Positions 1-6,172 of a stretch of 7,299 nucleotides of DNA are shown here, one piece after another. The stretch lies in assembly GCA_003162115.1 (NCBI GenBank), contig PMMV01000065.1, forward strand, positions 7,015 through 14,313. Direction: 5' to 3'. Numbering within the stretch: position 1 is the first letter of the stretch; each line of letters starts with the position of its first letter. Source of the stretch: Methanobacterium sp. (lineage in GTDB: Archaea > Methanobacteriota > Methanobacteria > Methanobacteriales > Methanobacteriaceae). Both the position numbers and the translations under genes were made by a program. The notes under the pieces were generated by a model. That model saw nothing but the letters and a program-made list of their open reading frames with translations, had not been told where the DNA came from and did not search any database.

Positions 1-177
1 ATAGTGGAGAGCGGACCATACAGGGGATTATTATTACCTCAAGTTGCTACAGAGTGGGGTTGGAATGGTGAAGAATTTCTCTCAAACACTTGCATGAAGG
101 CAGGATTAGCTTCCGACTGCTGGCACAGTAATGATGTTAAGATATATAAATTCGCATCTCAGATATTCGGGGAATGA
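1..177 (+). CDS. AMMECR1-domain protein, C-terminal fragment
   Basis: Frame 1 is open from the window edge to a TGA at 175-177 and gives the last 58 residues of a protein. The residues [13 protein letters not shown], then [13 protein letters not shown], then CWH and [13 protein letters not shown] match the conserved C-terminal end of the AMMECR1 family as I remember it. That family is widespread in archaea and eukaryotes and has no firmly established biochemical function. The family ending QIFGE coincides with the stop codon, so the C terminus looks intact; the N-terminal part lies outside the window. The gene is followed by a 242-base gap and so is probably not co-transcribed with the GTPase downstream. 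Family assignment is fairly sure; function is unknown. Confidence 0.85.
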   Translation: MVESGPYRGLLLPQVATEWGWNGEEFLSNTCMKAGLASDCWHSNDVKIYKFASQIFGE

Positions 178-207
178 ATTTAAAATAGAATAGCATTTTC
201 TAAACTG

Positions 208-228
208 TTTTTGAAATAATTATTTTTA
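208..228 (+). terminator. possible T-rich transcription end after the AMMECR1 gene
   Basis: Two runs of five T (208-212 and 223-227) flank a perfect 12-base palindrome, AAATAATTATTT (214-225), 30-50 bases after the stop codon. Archaeal transcription often ends at oligo-T stretches without a strong hairpin. The stretch is AT-rich, so the palindrome could be chance. Confidence 0.3.
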
Positions 229-330
229 TGATTAAGGGGAAGGTTAAATATCAGAGAACATACTAACTTTAATGCATTATCAGAGTTTCTAATTATGCAT
301 TCACTAACTCCATGTGAAATTTAAATTCAT

Positions 331-346
331 TAAAACTCGTTATAAT
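331..346 (+). promoter_or_regulatory. candidate archaeal promoter (BRE/TATA) for the GTPase-sHsp pair
   Basis: An A-rich BRE-like stretch, TAAAACTCG (331-339), is followed by TTATAAT (340-346). Transcription would begin about 25 bases downstream, near 367-372, giving a leader of roughly 50 bases before the ATG at 420. A second TATA-like string near 400-407 lies too close to the start codon unless the message were leaderless. Nothing else convincing was found in the 178-419 spacer apart from repeated ATGCAT and TATCAGAG words. Confidence 0.35.
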
Positions 347-411
347 CCAGTTTATCATCTTATTAAGACTAAATTAATTAAAAAAGGATAACAATTAAAT
401 TTATAAAAAAA

Positions 412-417
412 GTGATC
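412..417 (+). promoter_or_regulatory. ribosome binding site of the GTPase gene
   Basis: GTGATC matches the 3' half of the archaeal Shine-Dalgarno consensus GGAGGTGATC. It sits two bases before the ATG at 420. This supports the 420 start, although the usual GGAGG half is absent. Confidence 0.5.
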
Positions 418-419
418 AA

Positions 420-1418
420 ATGTTTATACCAACCATCCCCACACCAGAAGAGGTTCTCGATAAAAGCTTCAGTAGGGCTAAGAAAGCAGCTAACAAAGTT
501 AGGAGTTCTAAAATTCCTCGATATCAAAAATCAAAGCAAACAGAAGAGGCTAGAATTAAAACAGCCTGCCAAGTAACTCAGGAAACCTTTAACAGCATAC
601 TTGAAAAGGTACCGAAAATCTCAACCTTGAATATGTTCTATCAAGACTACATAGATGTGGTTGTAGGTGTAGACAGGTTTAAGAAATCTCTAGGGGCACT
701 TAAATGGGCTGTAGACCTCATAGCAAAATTTGAAAATCAGTACGTCTTCAAAATTCGAAGATCTAGCCCAGCAGACGCTGCAAAAGTAAGAAAAGAGGCA
801 TTTGGAAGGTTATCATCGGTCGTTTACAGGATAGAGGATGAATTGAACTTTTTGGACTTCGCAAAACAGAAGTTGAGGAACATGCCAACCATAGACTTCA
901 AGGCAACAACAGCGGTAATAGCAGGATTTCCCAACGTAGGAAAATCGACTATTCTTCGTCAGTTAACTACAGCAGAGCCCAAAGTAGCTGATTATCCATT
1001 TACAACTACAGGAATCCAAATAGGTCATTTAGAACACAAATGGACTCATTTCCAGTTCATTGACACCCCTGGCCTTCTAGACAGACCGGTTCAGGATATG
1101 AACGAGATCGAGTTAAATGCAATGGTTGCATTAGAACATCTAGCTGACATGGTTTTATATATATTCGATGCTTCAGAAACATCAGGATATCCTTTAGAAA
1201 GTCAATTAAATCTTTATCATGAGATACAACACATTTTTAAGACTCCAATTCAATGCATTTTTAACAAAATGGACCTGGTGGAGAATCTTGGCCATGTTGA
1301 TAAGTACCTTAAACAGGTGGACAATCCCCTAATGCTTTCAGCATCTGAATGTACAGGAGTTTCTGAAATAATTGCTAAAATGGAGGAATTTGACAATGAA
1401 AAGAAGAAGCATAGCTGA
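420..1418 (+). CDS. NOG1-family (OBG superfamily) GTP-binding protein
   Basis: This 332-residue protein has a helical, basic N-terminal region (about 1-160), as in the NOG1 N-terminal domain, followed by a circular-order G domain. The P-loop is GFPNVGKS (169-176), the switch I threonines lie in PFTTTG (193-198), G3 is DTPG (215-218), G4 is NKMD (282-285) and G5 is SAS (307-309). The NVGKS P-loop and YPFTT switch are typical of the OBG/NOG1 branch. Eukaryotic NOG1 acts in assembly of the large ribosomal subunit in the nucleolus and is about twice as long; archaeal members of roughly this length lack the C-terminal extension. A cytoplasmic role in ribosome maturation is therefore inferred by homology. 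The 3' end overlaps the start of the small heat-shock gene by 23 bases. The ATG at 420 is preceded by GTGATC. Confidence 0.9.
   Translation: MFIPTIPTPEEVLDKSFSRAKKAANKVRSSKIPRYQKSKQTEEARIKTACQVTQETFNSILEKVPKISTLNMFYQDYIDVVVGVDRFKKSLGALKWAVDLIAKFENQYVFKIRRSSPADAAKVRKEAFGRLSSVVYRIEDELNFLDFAKQKLRNMPTIDFKATTAVIAGFPNVGKSTILRQLTTAEPKVADYPFTTTGIQIGHLEHKWTHFQFIDTPGLLDRPVQDMNEIELNAMVALEHLADMVLYIFDASETSGYPLESQLNLYHEIQHIFKTPIQCIFNKMDLVENLGHVDKYLKQVDNPLMLSASECTGVSEIIAKMEEFDNEKKKHS
1382..1386 (+). promoter_or_regulatory. ribosome binding site that sets the sHsp start
   Basis: GGAGG lies nine bases upstream of the ATG at 1396 and inside the end of the GTPase gene. It favours 1396 over the in-frame TTG at 1372, which has no such site. 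Confidence 0.7.
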
Positions 1419-1821
1419 AGAGATTTTTAACGATATAGTTGATACAATAAAGGATACACAGAAAGATATTGAGGGTACTGTAAACGAATACACCTCAAAT
1501 ATTACTAAAAAACCTACTATGGACGTTGTAGAAAATAGTGATGATATAATAGTTATAGCAGATCTTCCAGGCGTTATAAGGGATAACATGAAAATAGATT
1601 TAACAGAAGATACCCTTGAGATCACTGCTCAATTCAATATAGAATCTGAGGGCACAAATTACGTTAGAAAAGAAAGACAGTATGGAGAAGTAAACAGAAT
1701 CATATCACTACCTTCGAAAATAAAACTCAATGAATCATCTGCTGAATTTGAAAATGGAGTATTGAAAATCGTACTCCCAAAATTGGAGAATAATAATAGC
1801 TTTGAAGTTAAAGTTGATTGA
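1396..1821 (+). CDS. small heat-shock protein, Hsp20/alpha-crystallin family
   Basis: With the ATG at 1396 the protein has 141 residues, normal for an archaeal Hsp20. Residues 1-40 are a charged helical N-terminal arm. The alpha-crystallin domain spans about 41-132, with [18 protein letters not shown] (43-60), the [10 protein letters not shown] loop segment (89-98) and the signature [13 protein letters not shown] (117-129), equivalent to the family's A-x-x-x-n-G-v-L motif. The tail ends VKVD, where V-K-V (138-140) can serve as the I/V-x-I/V motif that docks onto neighbouring dimers in the oligomer. Members are ATP-independent cytoplasmic holdases that bind unfolding proteins. The gene overlaps the GTPase gene by 23 bases and has its own GGAGG, so the two are probably co-transcribed and translationally coupled. 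A longer form from TTG 1372 (149 residues) is possible but less likely. Confidence 0.92.
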   Translation: MKRRSIAEEIFNDIVDTIKDTQKDIEGTVNEYTSNITKKPTMDVVENSDDIIVIADLPGVIRDNMKIDLTEDTLEITAQFNIESEGTNYVRKERQYGEVNRIISLPSKIKLNESSAEFENGVLKIVLPKLENNNSFEVKVD

Positions 1822-1858
1822 TTATCATAAATTGAAATAGAATAAAAAGATTATTAAT

Positions 1859-1946
1859 AAAAAAAAATTTTATTAAATCACTTTTTTTAAGTACAGTTTT
1901 CTATAAATCCTTTTTTAGAATATTGCTAAGAATCGTTAAAAAAAAA
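1859..1946 (-). terminator. oligo-T terminator zone of the SIS gene
   Basis: Read on the minus strand, nine T (1946-1938) follow directly on the TAA stop of the SIS gene, and a second run of nine T appears at 1867-1859. The spacer therefore carries T-runs for both converging transcripts. Confidence 0.5.
1882..1916 (+). terminator. oligo-T terminator of the GTPase-sHsp unit
   Basis: Runs of seven T (1882-1888) and six T (1911-1916) occur 60-95 bases after the sHsp stop, in the convergent spacer. This is the usual form of an archaeal intrinsic terminator. No clear stem was seen. Confidence 0.5.
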
Positions 1947-2951
1947 TTAATACCTAACCTTCCCAATGTGTCTTGTGCTGCCTGGATCTTCCCCGCTGTA
2001 GTGAGAAAGGTAATAAATAAACCATTCAATAGGTACAATAAGTATAAATGGAGATAATAGTGGATGAATATTAGAATAATCTTCCATAAGGAATTTGATT
2101 GTTTTTGCTCCGATGTTCTCTGCGAATTCAATTGATTTATTGGTGGGTTCGTCACCAGGGAATCCTGCTTCTAGAAAAATAATTGGAACATCCTTCTCTG
2201 CCCTTTCAATTAAACCATGCCTAAACTCTCCAGAATAAAGGGGGCAAGCATGTTTCAATGCTCCCTCCATTAACATGGTCATTGCAATCTTGTATGCCAA
2301 ACCAAAGTTCGGTCCGCTTCCCATACAATAAAATATATCATCATCTTTAAAATTTTCAGCAAGAACTCTATTTTCTTCCTCTGTAGTTTTAATCAATTCC
2401 GCGGTAATTGACGGAATTCTTTTAAGATCATTTAAAATCTTTTTACTTTCATCCGATCCTTCCATTGTAAACAAAATCTCGTATAAGCATAAAAGTTGGG
2501 TCATATAGGTTTTGGTACCAAGTATAGCAGTTTCCCTACCACAACGGGTCAAAACTGAATCATCTGATTCTTTCATCATACGGCTTTCAGGTTCATTGGT
2601 TATAGAAACGGTATAAATACCATTTTCACGAGCTTTTCGAAGTGCTGCCACGGTATCTGCTGTTTCACCGGACTGTGATGTTACTATCAATGCTGAATTT
2701 GGCTTTTGAAGGTTCTTATGGTAGACAAATTCGTATCCTGTATGTACTTCAATATTTATATCAGATAAAAATCCAATGGCATCTCTTGAAGAGTAACAAG
2801 TTGAAAGTGAACTTCCACATCCGACCAAGTATATTTTGTCCATTCCCTTTAATTTCTTAGCTATTTCCTTCATATGAGATTTTTCTTCTTTCAAAGTTTT
2901 TTCCAGTGATCTGGGCTGTTCTAAAACTTCGTTGTACATATCATACTTCAT
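1947..2951 (-). CDS. SIS-domain sugar-phosphate isomerase/deaminase, GlmS isomerase-like
   Basis: Two SIS domains fill this 334-residue protein (about 25-165 and 185-320). In the first, VGCGSS (43-48) and SQSGET (92-97) form the phosphosugar-binding loops. In the second, MGSGPN (210-215) is the equivalent loop. EGALKHA (from E229) and GEFRHG (H245) match the catalytic Glu and His of the GlmS isomerase half, and the tail [10 protein letters not shown] carries a lysine where GlmS-like proteins have their active-site Lys. There is no N-terminal glutaminase domain, so it resembles stand-alone ketose/aldose phosphosugar isomerases and deglycases such as FrlB or AgaS. The exact substrate cannot be read from sequence. 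ATG 2951 is chosen because GAGGG (2963-2959) sits at good distance; ATG 2957, two codons earlier, abuts that site. The gene is probably transcribed alone, because a hairpin lies between it and thiN. Confidence 0.85.
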   Translation of the reverse strand: MKYDMYNEVLEQPRSLEKTLKEEKSHMKEIAKKLKGMDKIYLVGCGSSLSTCYSSRDAIGFLSDINIEVHTGYEFVYHKNLQKPNSALIVTSQSGETADTVAALRKARENGIYTVSITNEPESRMMKESDDSVLTRCGRETAILGTKTYMTQLLCLYEILFTMEGSDESKKILNDLKRIPSITAELIKTTEEENRVLAENFKDDDIFYCMGSGPNFGLAYKIAMTMLMEGALKHACPLYSGEFRHGLIERAEKDVPIIFLEAGFPGDEPTNKSIEFAENIGAKTIKFLMEDYSNIHPLLSPFILIVPIEWFIYYLSHYSGEDPGSTRHIGKVRY

Positions 2952-2953
2952 AA

Positions 2954-3202
2954 TCATCCCTCAAAATATCTAGCTTTTTCAGCAAATTTAGATTTGTAAA
3001 TATTTTCTTCAATCACCGGAAACCATGCTGAACAATTTTTAATTCATCTGAACATATTTCATTGAATTTGTGTAATATTTAACATTTAACTTCTAGATTG
3101 CCTCTGGTGTCTTAGGATATATATTCATCAATCCATATTTACTTTATCATTGTATAAGATTCTTTCTTCTATATCTGGATTACCATCAGCGATTGCACAA
3201 AA
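2954..3202 (-). pseudogene. possible decayed gene upstream of the SIS gene
   Basis: No intact gene is present here, but three successive minus-strand stretches in different frames look protein-like. The first (about 3202-3131) includes ADGNPDIEERILYNDKVN and stops at TGA 3130-3128. The second (3078-3016) contains FNEICSDELKIVQHGFR before a TGA. The third (about 3016-2957) contains [15 protein letters not shown] and ends in a TGA at 2956-2954. That stop forms an ATGA overlap with the ATG at 2957 and lies two bases before the preferred SIS start, as expected for the last codons of an upstream operon gene. I infer a gene broken by frameshifts and stops. I do not recognise the family. It could also be chance open frames in AT-rich spacer DNA. 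Confidence 0.3.
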
Positions 3203-3209
3203 ATATACA

Positions 3210-3232
3210 AGGAACAAACTATTTTTGTTCCT
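3210..3232 (-). terminator. perfect 9-bp hairpin after thiN
   Basis: On the minus strand AGGAACAAA (3232-3224) pairs perfectly with TTTGTTCCT (3218-3210) across a five-base loop. It lies 39 bases beyond the stop of the ThiN gene and is followed by T-rich sequence including TTTTT (3203-3199). It could end the thiN transcript or protect its 3' end. It could also be an operator, because the arms form a dyad. Confidence 0.5.
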
Positions 3233-3270
3233 CAATAATCCCATGATGGTTCAAAAATAACATCATGAAT

Positions 3271-3861
3271 TTATACAGTGGTTTGCATATTTGAGTGTTT
3301 GACCTTTTCATTTTTCCGAATATCAAACAGTCTTGCAATACAAATACCCATTTCTGCAACTTTTACAGCATCGGATCCTATCAGGCATATCATGGGTTCC
3401 TTGCCCCAGGCACCTTTATGATATATAACATCAGGAATTGTTCCCGCATTTTCTATTGCTGTTTCAACGCCCCATTGAATTGTACTGCCTTCAACATTCT
3501 TTACATCCTCCGGTTCCTGGGCTCTGTTGTATGAAGAGACCTTTAAACCCAGTTTTTTGCATATTTCCAGTATTATAGGATCGTATTTCATGTTGAGAGC
3601 GCTTTTTTTTGTTGGGTCATGTTTCATCACACTAAGCACCAGTCTTGCCATATGGGATGAACTCATAAAATCCGGTTCCATTACACTTCTGGGCTTGCCA
3701 TTAACAATGGTTATTCTCCCAGGAATTCCAATAACCTGTTCAATTCTCTCAGCACCTTCAACTGCCATTACTAAATTACTTCGAACTTCGGGGATAAGTG
3801 CAGCAAACTCTGAAGAATTTTCCAGAATACTAACTGCCTTTTTTACCTTATCTATTTCCAT
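3271..3861 (-). CDS. thiN: stand-alone ThiN-type thiamine-phosphate synthase
   Basis: The 196-residue product is almost entirely one ThiN domain. Landmarks are LIPEVRSNLVMA (about 23-34), GIPGRITIVNG (45-55), SSSHMAR (67-73), NMKYD (90-94), EGSTIQWG (124-131), PDVIYHKGAWGKEPM (143-157) and a final MGICIARLF. ThiN condenses hydroxymethylpyrimidine diphosphate with hydroxyethylthiazole phosphate to give thiamine monophosphate, replacing ThiE in many archaea. It is often fused to ThiD (ThiDN) or to a helix-turn-helix (the regulator ThiR). Here neither partner is present. The His and Arg of SHMAR, which I recall as conserved in catalytic members, are kept, favouring an enzyme over a ligand sensor. 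The start is uncertain: ATG 3861 has GGA seven bases upstream, ATG 3873 gives 200 residues, and TTG 3897 gives 208. No other thiamine gene is in view. Confidence 0.85.
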   Translation of the reverse strand: MEIDKVKKAVSILENSSEFAALIPEVRSNLVMAVEGAERIEQVIGIPGRITIVNGKPRSVMEPDFMSSSHMARLVLSVMKHDPTKKSALNMKYDPIILEICKKLGLKVSSYNRAQEPEDVKNVEGSTIQWGVETAIENAGTIPDVIYHKGAWGKEPMICLIGSDAVKVAEMGICIARLFDIRKNEKVKHSNMQTTV

Positions 3862-3887
3862 AATATATTCCATGGTCAAATATTTCC

Positions 3888-3925
3888 ATTTGATCAAATA
3901 ATAAGTTGTTGGTAAAAATCAACAA
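3888..3925 (-). promoter_or_regulatory. palindromes in the thiN leader, possible operator or RNA element
   Basis: A perfect 12-base palindrome, ATTTGATCAAAT (3888-3899), lies just upstream of the thiN start. A third copy of its half-site (TCAAAT) sits at 3876-3881. Next to it TTGTTG (3906-3911) and CAACAA (3920-3925) form a 6-bp inverted repeat with an eight-base spacer. With the TATA box proposed at 3956-3962 these would fall in the 5' leader. Regulation by a DNA-binding repressor or by RNA folding is inference only. Confidence 0.3.
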
Positions 3926-3954
3926 ATAATTTTAATCATAATTTCAATGTGGTT

Positions 3955-3963
3955 CATTTATAC
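3955..3963 (-). promoter_or_regulatory. candidate TATA box for thiN
   Basis: Minus-strand GTATAAATG contains TATAAAT (3962-3956). A start about 25 bases downstream, near 3933, would give a leader of about 60-70 bases that contains the palindromes described above. Confidence 0.35.
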
Positions 3964-4168
3964 ATTATCTCAATGTAATAAGTAGAAAATAAATCGGGTA
4001 CATGATTATGAGATTTAATTTCAGTCCTCCCAATTCTGAAGATTAATATCGGGGCTGTATTGGATAATCATTGATTTTCACATCATAGATTGTATGTTAA
4101 ATACAGATTTTATGGCCGTTAAATCAAATAAAGAGCGATATAATCCTTTTTTCTGCTAACTCATATCA

Positions 4169-4180
4169 AAAGATTTATAT
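4169..4180 (+). promoter_or_regulatory. archaeal promoter (box A) of the wall-hydrolase gene
   Basis: AAAGATTTATAT fits the methanogen box A pattern AAANNTTTATAT exactly. Transcription should begin about 25 bases downstream, near 4202-4206. That gives a leader of about 55-60 bases whose 5' end carries the hairpin at 4207-4240. Confidence 0.6.
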
Positions 4181-4206
4181 GTTCTGAAGACTATTGTTAT
4201 TAATTG

Positions 4207-4240
4207 TCAGCACCTAATGGTGTTCATTTGACATTGCTGA
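4207..4240 (+). promoter_or_regulatory. leader with two mutually exclusive stems
   Basis: CACC (4211-4214) and GGTG (4219-4222) close a TAAT tetraloop. TCAGCA (4207-4212) can instead pair with TGCTGA (4235-4240). The two stems share bases 4211-4212, so only one can form fully. Both lie immediately downstream of the predicted start site and upstream of the ribosome binding site. A role in mRNA stability or regulation is inference. Confidence 0.3.
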
Positions 4241-4247
4241 AAACATA

Positions 4248-4253
4248 GGGAGG
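4248..4253 (+). promoter_or_regulatory. ribosome binding site fixing a GTG start
   Basis: GGGAGG lies seven bases before the GTG at 4261. It supports this non-ATG start, as does the signal peptide that begins there. Confidence 0.75.
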
Positions 4254-4260
4254 CAGTATA

Positions 4261-5571
4261 GTGAAGCGACATTTGTTGCTCGCAATGCTACTGATATTTT
4301 GCATGGCATTGCTTAGTACGAATAATATATATGCCACCACACCAAACCAGCAAAACTCAGATATAATCGCAAACACCAATATTGTCAGCGAAAGTACAGG
4401 AGACGTCCAACAAGGCGTCGATAATGCAACGAATATTCAGAACACAACTGTAAGAACTTTTAATGAAGTTCAAGCAGTTAATAATACAGATGAAAACCAG
4501 CAAACAACAACTACTACAGTAAAAACAGATGATAACAGTAATAACTTGAATAACAGCGGTAAAAGTTCAGAAAATATTCAGAGCGTAACAGAGGCAGCAG
4601 GAGATGTTAATAATAATAAAGTTCCAGGAGCTCAAACTTCAGTCCAAAGTTATACTTTGTACAATATAAAAATTGCAGCTTCAAGGGTAAAAGCATACAT
4701 AGAATCTAATCAAAAACTACCAAATTATGTGCAGGTGGGTACAAGACAGGTTACAATGCCACAGTTCTTGAAACTCGTAACTGCAGGATTATTAAAGGTT
4801 AAAAGTGGATCAACGTCATCAGTATCACTGAAAAGTGTCGGGTGTCCGTCAAATCCAATACAAAACCTGAAAAATGGAAACATATACAAAACAGAGTATC
4901 TTGTAATGGCTGGGAGAATATTATCCTTCATAAATGCAGGTGGAAATGCTCCCAACTACTCTTCAAGTTCTCTAGGAAAAATTCAGTACGAATCACTTGT
5001 GTACATGTATTCAAGAATAATGAATTACTATGGCACCAAAAATGTCCTGCCAAGTTATGCAGCAATGAAATCATGGCAAAAAACTTCAAATACCCCTACT
5101 ACACCAATACCAGCAGCGCTGCAAATATACTTGCAGCCAACAAATAATTGTCAGTCTGCTGATCCAACGATAAAAGCACTAGCGTCATCAATTACACAGG
5201 GATCAAGCTCAACATACCAAAAGGGGACCAATCTGTTCAATTGGGTTAGGGATAACATCGGTTATTCTTTCTACTACAATACTAAGAGCGGTGCGCTGGG
5301 AACATTGACAGCCAAGACAGCTAACTGTTGTGACACAACCCACCTTTTGGTGGCTCTGTCAAGGGCGGTTGGAATCCCTGCGAGGTACGTGAGCGGAGTT
5401 TGTAAATTCACTAGCGGTACATTATACGGACATGTATGGGCTCAGCTCTACGTGAACGGTAATTGGTATAATGCAGATGCAATAAGCTCTAGAAACACAT
5501 TTGGAGTAATAAATAATTGGGATACTACCTCATGGACTTTAAAAGGCATCTACTCAGAATTGCCTTTTTAA
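4261..5571 (+). CDS. secreted pseudomurein-binding transglutaminase-like endopeptidase
   Basis: The 436-residue product starts at GTG with a strong ribosome site. A signal peptide covers about 1-25 (KRH, a hydrophobic core, then NIYA before TTP). Residues 27-125 are an Asn/Thr/Gln/Ser-rich, probably disordered linker with N-x-S/T sequons near N55, N61, N74 and N97. Two pseudomurein-binding-repeat-like segments follow, about 134-180 (with LPNYVQVGTRQVTMPQFL) and 210-272. The C-terminal domain (about 300-436) is transglutaminase-like, with the probable triad Cys356 (NCCD), His391 (GHVWAQLYV) and Asp406 (NADA), and the typical LSRAVGIPARYVSG after the Cys. The layout resembles pseudomurein endoisopeptidases PeiW and PeiP, which cut peptide cross-links in methanogen walls. 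Unlike a phage lysin it carries its own export signal and no phage genes are near, so a host autolysin or wall-remodelling role is likely. The exact bond cleaved is inferred. Confidence 0.88.
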   Translation: MKRHLLLAMLLIFCMALLSTNNIYATTPNQQNSDIIANTNIVSESTGDVQQGVDNATNIQNTTVRTFNEVQAVNNTDENQQTTTTTVKTDDNSNNLNNSGKSSENIQSVTEAAGDVNNNKVPGAQTSVQSYTLYNIKIAASRVKAYIESNQKLPNYVQVGTRQVTMPQFLKLVTAGLLKVKSGSTSSVSLKSVGCPSNPIQNLKNGNIYKTEYLVMAGRILSFINAGGNAPNYSSSSLGKIQYESLVYMYSRIMNYYGTKNVLPSYAAMKSWQKTSNTPTTPIPAALQIYLQPTNNCQSADPTIKALASSITQGSSSTYQKGTNLFNWVRDNIGYSFYYNTKSGALGTLTAKTANCCDTTHLLVALSRAVGIPARYVSGVCKFTSGTLYGHVWAQLYVNGNWYNADAISSRNTFGVINNWDTTSWTLKGIYSELPF

Positions 5572-5575
5572 TTTC

Positions 5576-5606
5576 TTTTTTTTTTGAAATTATTTATAAA
5601 AATAAT
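5576..5606 (+). terminator. oligo-T terminator of the wall-hydrolase gene
   Basis: Ten T (5576-5585) begin five bases after the stop codon. They are followed by a 7-bp inverted repeat, ATTATTT/AAATAAT (5589-5606, four-base loop). The T-run is the likely signal; the AT-only stem may be chance. Confidence 0.6.
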
Positions 5607-5683
5607 ATTTAATAAACAAATAGAAATTCTTTATAAAATAATTTAATTTACAAATAAATATCAAATCTAAACTTTAAATTATT

Positions 5684-5689
5684 AAAAAA
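5684..5689 (-). terminator. possible oligo-T terminator of the ribL-like gene
   Basis: On the minus strand six T lie about 15 bases after the TGA stop, within a very AT-rich convergent spacer. Confidence 0.35.
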
Positions 5690-5704
5690 TTATTGAATAA
5701 AATA

Positions 5705-6148
5705 TCAACAATCTTTAAAAATATTCTCATCAAACTCCATACCTTTAATTCTTTTTATAATCTTACAGGTACTATCAAGCGGAAATGTCATATAACCCTT
5801 GATTTTTACAATTTCTACCTTGATATTTCGTTTTAAAAGTTCTTTTTTGAGATCTACTATATTATAATTTTGATCAGAACCTATGGTTATTATATCTGGT
5901 TTTATTTTCTCTACAACCTTAAACATGTCGACTTCACTTCCAAGGCAAGCTTCATCAACTGGTTTCAACATTTTAACTACTTCAAGTCTTTGTTTTTCAT
6001 CAACTACCGGTATTCTCTTCCTTGATCTCACTGTTGAATCCCTTGCAATAACTACCACCAGTTTTGCATCATCTCCGCCAACTTTTTTTGATTCTTCAAG
6101 ATAGTATCCATGTCCTGGATGTATTATATCAAATGTACCTGTTGCCAT
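5705..6148 (-). CDS. ribL: RibL-type archaeal FAD synthase (FMN adenylyltransferase)
   Basis: A single nucleotidyltransferase domain (147 residues from ATG 6148) carries [10 protein letters not shown] with the HxGH active-site motif (residues 10-13), a [10 protein letters not shown] strand-turn (31-40), [13 protein letters not shown] (84-96) and [10 protein letters not shown] (125-134), the counterpart of the ISSTxI motif. The spacing matches archaeal RibL, which transfers AMP from ATP to FMN to make FAD in the cytoplasm; related domains use CTP and glycerol phosphate, so the substrate call rests on overall likeness. Cys128 and the terminal Cys147 may correspond to the conserved C-terminal cysteines I recall for RibL. 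The start is unsettled. ATG 6148 has no nearby ribosome site, TTG 6211 gives 168 residues with an atypical N-terminal extension, and AGGGGTG (6172-6166) points at an ATT at 6160. The gene stands alone. Confidence 0.82.
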   Translation of the reverse strand: MATGTFDIIHPGHGYYLEESKKVGGDDAKLVVVIARDSTVRSRKRIPVVDEKQRLEVVKMLKPVDEACLGSEVDMFKVVEKIKPDIITIGSDQNYNIVDLKKELLKRNIKVEIVKIKGYMTFPLDSTCKIIKRIKGMEFDENIFKDC

Positions 6149-6165
6149 TACGATTTTAATGTTTG

Positions 6166-6172
6166 CACCCCT
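6166..6172 (-). promoter_or_regulatory. ribosome binding site pointing at a non-standard ribL start
   Basis: Minus-strand AGGGGTG is close to the consensus AGGTG. It lies five bases before an in-frame ATT (6160-6158) but 17 bases before the first in-frame ATG (6148). It is too good and too badly placed for the ATG to ignore. Confidence 0.45.

Larger units (their letters stand above)
3862..4260. other. divergent intergenic region between thiN and the wall-hydrolase gene
   Basis: This 399-base stretch holds the proposed promoters of both flanking genes, the palindromes at 3888-3925 and a small hairpin with TACATT/AATGTA arms (3961-3976). In its middle (about 3980-4160) I see no gene, RNA or clear signal. 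An open frame of about 39 codons near 4040-4159 (+) has no ribosome binding site and no recognisable product. Confidence 0.5.

Noticed and set aside
1372..1395. Eight-codon N-terminal extension of the small heat-shock protein from TTG
   Set aside because: TTG start without a ribosome site, whereas ATG 1396 has GGAGG nine bases upstream and gives a normal-length protein.
1338..1625. Minus-strand open frame of 95 codons across the GTPase/sHsp junction
   Set aside because: Antisense to two clear genes, with composition explained by their codons.
3527..3901. Plus-strand open frame of 124 codons with hydrophobic residues
   Set aside because: It lies antisense to the well-supported ThiN gene and has no family features.
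4040..4159. Open frame of about 39 codons in the thiN/wall-hydrolase spacer
   Set aside because: No ribosome binding site, no recognisable motif, and length expected by chance.
4842..5147. Plus-strand 101-codon frame inside the wall-hydrolase gene
   Set aside because: Out-of-frame shadow within the coding sequence of the pseudomurein-binding protein, with no ribosome site.
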